DNA of 11,645 bases from Bacteroidota bacterium (GTDB lineage: Bacteria; Bacteroidota; Bacteroidia; B-17B0; Aurantibacillaceae). The notes under the pieces are model-generated. The model was not told the DNA's origin and ran no database searches. It was given only the letters and a program-made list of their open reading frames with translations. The position numbers and the translations under genes were made by a program. The stretch lies in the NCBI GenBank assembly GCA_025360565.1, contig JANYBY010000226.1:1-11645 (forward strand), in the 5' to 3' direction. Below, in pieces: positions 6,461-11,645 of this stretch; within the stretch, counting starts at the first letter, position 1; every line of letters starts with the position of its first letter.

Positions 6461-7516
6461 ATGACAAAACAAGAAAAAATAAAAAATTTCGATCCAAACG
6501 GGATCGGTCAATTAAACGATGGTATGTTTGGGCTGCCATTTTCTTTAGAGGAATGCGAAACCGTTTTAATTCCCGTTCCCTGGGAGGTAACTGTAAGTTA
6601 CGGTGGCGGAACCATCGATGGCCCGAAAGCTATTTTAGATGCAAGTTACCAGGTAGATCTTTATGATCCCCTTGTAAAAGACGCATGGAAATTAGGAATT
6701 GGAATGGATAAAATAAGTTCTGAGATCAAGGCTAAAAGTAAAATTCTTCGTCAGTCTGCAGAACGTTATATTGAAGCACTTGCAAAAGGAAAGGATGAGA
6801 ACAGTCCGGCCCTGAAAAAAACAGCGGAAAAAATTCAGAAAGAATGTTTGTGGTTAAATAATTGGGTTAAGAATCGCTGTCTGCACTTTTTAAACCAAAA
6901 TAAACTCGTTGGCCTAGTTGGCGGCGACCACTCTACCCCGCTTGGCATGATGCAGGCCTTAGCCGAAAAATTTGGCAATTATACAATTTTGCAAATAGAC
7001 GCGCATGCCGATCTTCGAAACGCTTATGAAGGTTTTGAATTTTCGCACGCTTCTATTATGGTTAATGCATTAAAAATAAAACAAGTCGAAAAATTAGTGC
7101 AAGTTGGTATTCGCGATTATTGCGAAGAAGAATTAAATTTAATTAATAACAGTAAAGGTCGCATAAAAACTTTTTTTGACCGCGATATTAAATACGCGCA
7201 ATTTAACGGCGACTCCTGGGACCGCATTTGTAACCGAATTATTAACGAATTACCTCAAAATATTTATTTAAGTTTTGATATCGACGGTTTGGACCCGAAA
7301 TTATGCCCTAACACCGGAACGCCCGTTGCGGGCGGTTTTGAAACAGAACAAATTTTATTTTTATTGGAAAAAATTGTAAAAAGCGGCAAAAAAATAATCG
7401 CTTTTGATCTGAATGAAGTAACTCCCGGAAAAAAAGACGATTGGGACGCGAATGTTGCATCCCGCATCCTTTATCGCATTTGTAATTTGGTCGCTTTGAG
7501 TAACGGAAAAATCTAA
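6461..7516 (+). CDS. Agmatinase/arginase-family ureohydrolase
   Basis: This 351-residue enzyme belongs to the two-manganese ureohydrolase family, which hydrolyses guanidino compounds (agmatine, arginine, formimidoylglutamate or guanidino acids). All metal ligands are visible: His157 in GGDHSTPLG, Asp180/His182/Asp184 in DAHADLR, and Asp273/Asp275 in SFDIDGLDP, plus FDLNEVTPG near the C-terminus. The opening (NFDPNGIG...FGLPF, then IPVPWEVTVSYGGGT) and an inserted charged helical region at about 80-140 fit the Bacteroidota 'agmatinase family' subgroup, which is longer than classical agmatinase (about 300-310). The true substrate cannot be read from the sequence. It is cytoplasmic. It starts one base after the small upstream gene, and the TlpA-like gene follows 27 bases after its stop. 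Confidence 0.94.
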   Translation: MTKQEKIKNFDPNGIGQLNDGMFGLPFSLEECETVLIPVPWEVTVSYGGGTIDGPKAILDASYQVDLYDPLVKDAWKLGIGMDKISSEIKAKSKILRQSAERYIEALAKGKDENSPALKKTAEKIQKECLWLNNWVKNRCLHFLNQNKLVGLVGGDHSTPLGMMQALAEKFGNYTILQIDAHADLRNAYEGFEFSHASIMVNALKIKQVEKLVQVGIRDYCEEELNLINNSKGRIKTFFDRDIKYAQFNGDSWDRICNRIINELPQNIYLSFDIDGLDPKLCPNTGTPVAGGFETEQILFLLEKIVKSGKKIIAFDLNEVTPGKKDDWDANVASRILYRICNLVALSNGKI

Positions 7517-7528
7517 TTTTTATATTTA
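7496..7528 (+). promoter_or_regulatory. Candidate promoter for the TlpA-like gene, ribE and beyond
   Basis: TTG at 7496-7498 and TATATTTA at 7521-7528 are 22 bases apart, within the TTG-N(17-23)-TAnnTTTG pattern of Bacteroidota primary promoters. Only the last base of the -7 box mismatches. The -7 box lies 15 bases before the ATG at 7544, and the -33 element overlaps the end of the ureohydrolase gene. It is the best-spaced promoter candidate in the window. Confidence 0.4.
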
Positions 7529-7543
7529 CTTTAAATTAGCACA

Positions 7544-8770
7544 ATGAAAAAAATTAGTTTCTTATTTATCTCTTTGTTGATCTCCGTTTCGGTTTTTTCG
7601 GCCAAATTTAATGCCGGTATGTACCGCGCTGTTTTAATTTTAAACGAAGAGAATAATATTGAACTACCTTTTAATTTTGAAGTTATTTACAAAAATAAAA
7701 AGCCGGTCATTATCATTAAAAATGGCGAGGAGAGAATTAATGTGGACGAGATCTTTATTTTGGGCGATTCGGTAAAATTTAAAATGCCGGTGTTTGATAC
7801 GGAGTTTAAATGTGTTTTAAAAGGAAAAGACCTTGAAGGAGTTTGGATAAACAATTACAGAAAAGACAAAAATATAATAAAGTTCAAAGCCATATTCGGG
7901 CAAACCAATCGTTTTCCTTTTGTGCCCGGCAAGGCAAATCCCTATTTTGAGGGCAAGTGGGAAACAACTTTTTTTTACAACGCCACGGATAGCTCTAAAG
8001 CGATAGGGGTTTTTCATCACATTGAACAAACAGATTACATGACAGGCACTTTTTTATCAGAAGGTGGTGATTACCGTTATTTGGAGGGAATGAAAAGCGG
8101 TAACAAACTGTATCTGTCGGGCTTTAACGGCAACGACGCGTATCTCTTCACCGCCGAAATGAAAGATGAAATACTGTATGGAAAATTTTACGATGGGAGC
8201 CACTCGCAAATTAATTGGACGGCCAGGCACAACGAGAATTTTAAATTACGTAATGCAGAAGAGATCACTTTTGTAAAAAACAAAGAAGAAAAAATAAATT
8301 TTATTTTTCCTGATCTCAATAAAAAAAACGTTTCGCTTAACGACGCGCGGTTTGAAAACAAACCTATCATTATTCAGGTAATGGGAAGTTGGTGCCCTAA
8401 TTGCCTTGACGAAAGCGCATATTTTTCAAAGATCTATTCGCAATTTAAAGCAGAGGGTTTAGAAATTGTTGCCCTTGCCTTTGAAAAAACGACTGATTTT
8501 GAAAAAGCCAAAGCCCAGGTATCGCGGCTCATAAAAAGATTTAATATGAATTACACCGTGTTATTGACTTTGCAAACGGGTAAAGTAAAAGCTTCGGAAA
8601 GTCTTGCGTTTGTGAATAAAATATCCTGTTTTCCCACAACTATTTTTTTAAATAAAAAACATCAGGTTGTAAAAGTACACACCGGCTTTAGCGGGCCCGC
8701 AACCGGAAAAGATTATCTTGAGTTTACACAATCGACAGAGAGTTTAATTAAAAATTTATTGAAAGAATAA
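7544..8770 (+). CDS. TlpA-like exported thioredoxin-fold disulfide reductase
   Basis: This 408-residue protein has a signal peptide (residues 1-20, MKKISFLFISLL...VFSA) and would act in the periplasm or be surface-exposed. Residues about 21-265 form a beta-rich N-terminal region of the sort seen in Bacteroidota TlpA-family proteins (Y-R-A-V-L-I-L...LPFNFEV near the start; FEGKWETTF near 146). The C-terminal thioredoxin domain (about 270-408) has the active site GSWCPNC with Cys284 and Cys287, and the cis-Pro loop CFPTT with Pro364. Cys362, two residues before the cis-Pro, is a third cysteine near the active site. It probably reduces or isomerises disulfides of exported proteins, possibly apocytochromes, but the partner is unknown. 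The stop codon shares its last base with the ribE start (TAATG), so translation of the two is probably coupled. Confidence 0.92.
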   Translation: MKKISFLFISLLISVSVFSAKFNAGMYRAVLILNEENNIELPFNFEVIYKNKKPVIIIKNGEERINVDEIFILGDSVKFKMPVFDTEFKCVLKGKDLEGVWINNYRKDKNIIKFKAIFGQTNRFPFVPGKANPYFEGKWETTFFYNATDSSKAIGVFHHIEQTDYMTGTFLSEGGDYRYLEGMKSGNKLYLSGFNGNDAYLFTAEMKDEILYGKFYDGSHSQINWTARHNENFKLRNAEEITFVKNKEEKINFIFPDLNKKNVSLNDARFENKPIIIQVMGSWCPNCLDESAYFSKIYSQFKAEGLEIVALAFEKTTDFEKAKAQVSRLIKRFNMNYTVLLTLQTGKVKASESLAFVNKISCFPTTIFLNKKHQVVKVHTGFSGPATGKDYLEFTQSTESLIKNLLKE

Positions 8771-9357
8771 TGTTTACAGGAATTATTGAAACACTTGCAA
8801 AAGTAGAAGACATACAAAAAGAAGGTACAAATGTTCACCTCACATTTTCCTCATCGCTAACGCATGAGTTAAAAGTTGACCAAAGTGTTGCGCACAACGG
8901 TGTATGCTTAACAGTTGTTTTAATTGACAAAAGTAATTACACCGTTACGGCGATTCAGGAAACACTATTAAGAACAAACATCGGCAGTTTACAAAAAGGG
9001 AACGTTGTAAACTTAGAGCGCTGTATGCCCGCGAACGGCCGCTTTGACGGGCACATTGTGCAGGGCCACGTGGATACAATTGCCATTTGCAAAAACATTA
9101 CGGATCTGAATGGCAGTTTCGAATTTACATTTGAATACGATCAGAACGAAAAAAATATAACCGTATCAAAAGGCAGTATTACCATTAACGGCGTAAGCCT
9201 TACTGTTGTTCAGTCGGAACAAAATCGTTTTTCTGTACACATCATTCCTTATACCTTCCAAAATACCAATTTTAAAGAAATAACCGTTGGTTCAAGTGTT
9301 AATATTGAATTCGACATTATCGGTAAATACATTTCGAAACTAATGCCAATTTCATAA
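8770..9357 (+). CDS. ribE: Riboflavin synthase, alpha subunit
   Basis: This cytoplasmic enzyme dismutates two 6,7-dimethyl-8-ribityllumazine molecules to riboflavin plus a pyrimidinedione, the last step of riboflavin synthesis. At 195 residues it carries the expected two lumazine-binding barrels in tandem. The first begins at MFTGIIE (1-7) with NGVCLTV at 43-49. The second begins around GHIVQGHVD (94-102) with NGVSLTV at 140-146 and ends IPYTFQNTNF (159-168). All these family motifs look intact. Other riboflavin genes are absent here, so ribE is separated from the rest of its pathway, as often happens in Bacteroidota. It overlaps the upstream thioredoxin gene by one base. The phosphatase gene starts 49 bases downstream. 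Confidence 0.97.
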   Translation: MFTGIIETLAKVEDIQKEGTNVHLTFSSSLTHELKVDQSVAHNGVCLTVVLIDKSNYTVTAIQETLLRTNIGSLQKGNVVNLERCMPANGRFDGHIVQGHVDTIAICKNITDLNGSFEFTFEYDQNEKNITVSKGSITINGVSLTVVQSEQNRFSVHIIPYTFQNTNFKEITVGSSVNIEFDIIGKYISKLMPIS

Positions 9358-9406
9358 CTACATTTGTGTTAGGTAATTGATGTAATTTTTTTAATTTTAC
9401 GCATAC

Positions 9407-11645
9407 TTGAAACGCCTATTGATATTGACTTTAGTGCTGAATTGCTGTATTGCATTTGCTCAGCGCCATTCAAAAGATTATGATCTTTTTTTGGGTGATA
9501 CCATTAACGTTACCGATCATAACGGTTTAAAACAAGGTCGCTGGGTTAGTTTCGGTAAGAACGAGAAAGGTTTAAAGAACAAACTTCTTAAACACAATCA
9601 AATTATAAGCGACGGCCACTATCTTGATAATGAAAAAAACGGTTTATGGAAAGCGTATCACTCAAACACAAATAAAATAAAAAGCGAGGTCACTTACCTT
9701 AATGGAGAAATTAACGGAAAAGTAAAAATATACGATGAAAAAGCAAAGGTAACGCATGAGGGTATAATGAAAGGAAATAATTGGGAAGGAGATTATTTTA
9801 TTTATAATGCCGATGGACAAAAAATAAAAAAACAAGCTGTAACAGAATTACTAAATTCCTGTTTAAAATTCAAAGGAACCGTTTTTAAAGGCAGCAAACC
9901 GCTTGAAGATGTGGAAATGTCGGTTGAAAAGAACGATCTACCGGTTTACGCTGTAAAGTCCGGAACCGATGGAGCTTTTTCTTTTGATCTCGAACTTCAA
10001 AATGTGTATGTGATCGCGTTTTACAAAAAAGGTTTTAATAAAACATCCATCATTTTAAAAACCTATACCGAAAGTATTTTTGATACGGCCACTTATCATT
10101 TAAAAGATTGGAAAATAAGTATGACCGATAATTTTGCGGCCGCGGCTGCCGGAAGCTTATTCGGTTTTTTATTGAATAAACCCACCAACAAAATACATTA
10201 CAGCAAACGAAAAAAACAATTTACCTACGATGGCTCTTACGAAAATTTAATAAAAAGTCAGTTAAGCGGCATCAGTAATTCCACCAAATTATTGATGGCA
10301 ACTACAATGGAGACCAATAAAAAACTGGAGATCGAAAATTTGCGCATTGAACAGGAAGCAAAGCTGAAACAAATTGAGATCTTACGAAAGGAACAAGAAT
10401 TACAGCAGGCAAAATTACGCGCGCAAGAGCATGAACTTTTCGCAAAAAAATTAGAAGCCGAGAAAAAAGAACAGGCAATGGCTTTGCTTGAACAGGAAAA
10501 AAAAATCAAGGAGTTAAAGATCCAGGAACAACAGAACGAAGCCCTGCAAGACGCGCTGGAAGCTGAAAAAAAGGGTAGGGAGATCGAAAAATTAAACGCG
10601 CTTTCAAATAAACAGCAGCTGGATGCTATTTTGCAAAAAAAATTGCTGAATGAAGCAGAAGAGAAAATTGAAAAAGACAAACGTTTAAAAGATGTTGCCG
10701 ATAAAGAACTTGCACTTGCGAATAAAGAAAAGGACGTAAAGGAAGCCGAACTGGAGGCAAAACAAAAATCGTTTAATATTGTTTTGATCGGTTTATGTGT
10801 GGTGGGCGCCATTTTATTTTTTCTTTTCAGGATCTACATGCAAAAGCGAAAAGCGAATAATTTACTCGCTCGCCAAAAACTGGAAATGGAAAAACAAAAA
10901 GATGAGATCCAAGTAAAAAGCAAAATCATTGAAGAGAAGAATGAAGAAACCCACCAAAGTATTTTGTACGCCAAACGAATTCAAAATGCTATTTTACCGC
11001 CACCATCTGAAATTGACCCTTTCTTAAAAAACTATTTTATTCTTTACAAATCCAAAGACATTGTAAGCGGCGATTTTTATTTTTTCTCGGATAAACACGC
11101 CGAAGGAGAAAAACGAATTATTATTGCTGCCGCAGATTGCACAGGCCATGGGGTTCCCGGGGCTTTTATGAGTATGATAGGAAATGAAAAATTAAAAGAT
11201 GCGGTTGATATTACTTGCAAACCAAACGAGATCATTCAGCATTTAAATGTCGGCTTAAAAGCTGCGCTTCGCCAGTCGGGAGAAACAGGCACAAGAGATG
11301 GGATGGATATTTCTATTTTAACCCTGCCAACCAATTACGATAAATTAAATTCGGTTAATATAGAATATGCCGGCGCCAACAGGCCGCTCTGGGTAATTAA
11401 ACCAAATGCTAAAGCAGTTGAAGAGTACAAGGCCACAAAACACGCTGTGGGTGGGTTTACAGCAGACGCGCAAGAATTTGCACTCAACGAATTATCCTTT
11501 CAAAAAAATGATACGCTTTATTTATTCTCTGATGGGTACGCTGATCAATTTGGTGGAAACAATGCCAAAAAAATGATGACCAAACGTTTTAAAGATATTC
11601 TTTTAAAAATAAATGCCAAGAGTATGACTGATCAAAAAAAATATC
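9407..11645 (+). CDS. Membrane-bound SpoIIE-type PP2C phosphatase with MORN-like sensor region (runs off right edge)
   Basis: The frame is open from TTG 9407 to the window edge (746 codons). TTG is the only sensible start: the signal peptide MKRLLILTLVLNCCIAFAQ follows at once and an in-frame TAA lies five codons upstream at 9392-9394. In order: MORN-like repeats at about 39-125 (NGLKQGRW, KNGLWKAY, EGDYFIYN); a carboxypeptidase-regulatory/CNA-like beta domain at about 155-217 (GTV..G..PLEDVEM...TDGAFSF...KKGF); an Ala/Leu-rich hydrophobic patch at 243-256; a long Lys/Glu/Gln coiled coil at 300-453; a membrane helix at 456-478; a linker ending SILYAKRIQNAILPP, typical of Bacteroidota SpoIIE proteins; then the phosphatase domain. 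Metal-binding motifs are SGDFYFF (Asp556), DCTGHGVPGAFMS (Asp577), DGMD (631-634) and LFSDGYADQFGG (Asp709). It probably dephosphorylates a Ser/Thr-phosphorylated regulator, such as an anti-sigma-antagonist, in response to an external cue. The C-terminus is missing. Confidence 0.92.
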   Translation, partial: MKRLLILTLVLNCCIAFAQRHSKDYDLFLGDTINVTDHNGLKQGRWVSFGKNEKGLKNKLLKHNQIISDGHYLDNEKNGLWKAYHSNTNKIKSEVTYLNGEINGKVKIYDEKAKVTHEGIMKGNNWEGDYFIYNADGQKIKKQAVTELLNSCLKFKGTVFKGSKPLEDVEMSVEKNDLPVYAVKSGTDGAFSFDLELQNVYVIAFYKKGFNKTSIILKTYTESIFDTATYHLKDWKISMTDNFAAAAAGSLFGFLLNKPTNKIHYSKRKKQFTYDGSYENLIKSQLSGISNSTKLLMATTMETNKKLEIENLRIEQEAKLKQIEILRKEQELQQAKLRAQEHELFAKKLEAEKKEQAMALLEQEKKIKELKIQEQQNEALQDALEAEKKGREIEKLNALSNKQQLDAILQKKLLNEAEEKIEKDKRLKDVADKELALANKEKDVKEAELEAKQKSFNIVLIGLCVVGAILFFLFRIYMQKRKANNLLARQKLEMEKQKDEIQVKSKIIEEKNEETHQSILYAKRIQNAILPPPSEIDPFLKNYFILYKSKDIVSGDFYFFSDKHAEGEKRIIIAAADCTGHGVPGAFMSMIGNEKLKDAVDITCKPNEIIQHLNVGLKAALRQSGETGTRDGMDISILTLPTNYDKLNSVNIEYAGANRPLWVIKPNAKAVEEYKATKHAVGGFTADAQEFALNELSFQKNDTLYLFSDGYADQFGGNNAKKMMTKRFKDILLKINAKSMTDQKKY

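Noticed and set aside
6461..7516. Assigning the ureohydrolase specifically as formimidoylglutamase (hutG) or arginase
   Set aside because: Metal-site motifs are shared by the whole family and there are no histidine-utilisation or arginine genes nearby, so only the family name is supported.
9359..9392. TACAT...ATGTA inverted repeat followed by a T-run after ribE, as a possible terminator
   Set aside because: The stem is only 5 bp with a 16-base loop and would be unstable. It is not enough to call a terminator.
10136..10143. GCGGCCGC octamer (NotI site) in AT-rich DNA
   Set aside because: It arises from consecutive alanine codons of the phosphatase. I see no sign of a cloning junction or foreign segment around it.
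10258..10812. 184-codon minus-strand frame rich in Ser, Phe and Ala
   Set aside because: It is the antisense shadow of the Lys/Glu/Gln-rich coiled coil of the phosphatase: GAA and AAA codons read backwards give TTC and TTT. It has no recognisable domain, and the plus-strand gene is certain.

Overview
This window looks like ordinary chromosomal DNA of a Bacteroidota species, probably Flavobacteriales-like. The evidence is AT-rich coding sequence, short A/T-rich leaders without clear Shine-Dalgarno sequences, several sequences close to the Bacteroidota -7 promoter box (TAnnTTTG), and gene families typical of that phylum. These include an M61 aminopeptidase with a PDZ domain, a POT peptide transporter with a long internal loop, a TlpA-like thioredoxin with a large N-terminal domain, and a SpoIIE-type PP2C phosphatase behind a coiled coil. 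I see no mobile element, CRISPR array, tRNA or rRNA. No gap between genes exceeds about 175 bases.

Layout: a TPR protein, cut off by the left edge, runs leftward from 452. The M61 peptidase (492-2219) diverges from it across a 39-base gap. A DUF4190-like small membrane protein (2323-2757) follows and ends in a strong intrinsic terminator (2778-2810). A second four-helix membrane protein (2930-3442), a POT oligopeptide transporter (3486-5114) and pyridoxamine-phosphate oxidase pdxH (5124-5771) follow in one direction. Next is a small lipoprotein with a single c-heme motif (5817-6197).

The right half is a close-packed run, possibly one or two transcripts. It holds a 49-codon reading frame resembling the tail of an addiction-module antitoxin (6310-6459), an agmatinase/arginase-family ureohydrolase one base later (6461-7516), and a TlpA-like thioredoxin (7544-8770) whose stop codon overlaps the start of riboflavin synthase ribE (8770-9357). 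It ends with a signal-peptide-bearing membrane PP2C phosphatase that starts at TTG 9407 and runs off the right edge.

Functional links are loose. Peptide breakdown (M61) and peptide import (POT) fit a peptide-using organism. RibE makes riboflavin, the precursor of the FMN that PdxH requires. The TlpA-like thioredoxin and the c-type cytochrome are both extracytoplasmic and redox-related. The two edge genes are both exported or membrane signalling-type proteins. I found no convincing new multi-gene system. The items most worth checking are the domain make-up of the terminal phosphatase, the orphan antitoxin-like small gene, the nine-C tract inside the transporter gene, and the abutting divergent -7 boxes at 460-475.
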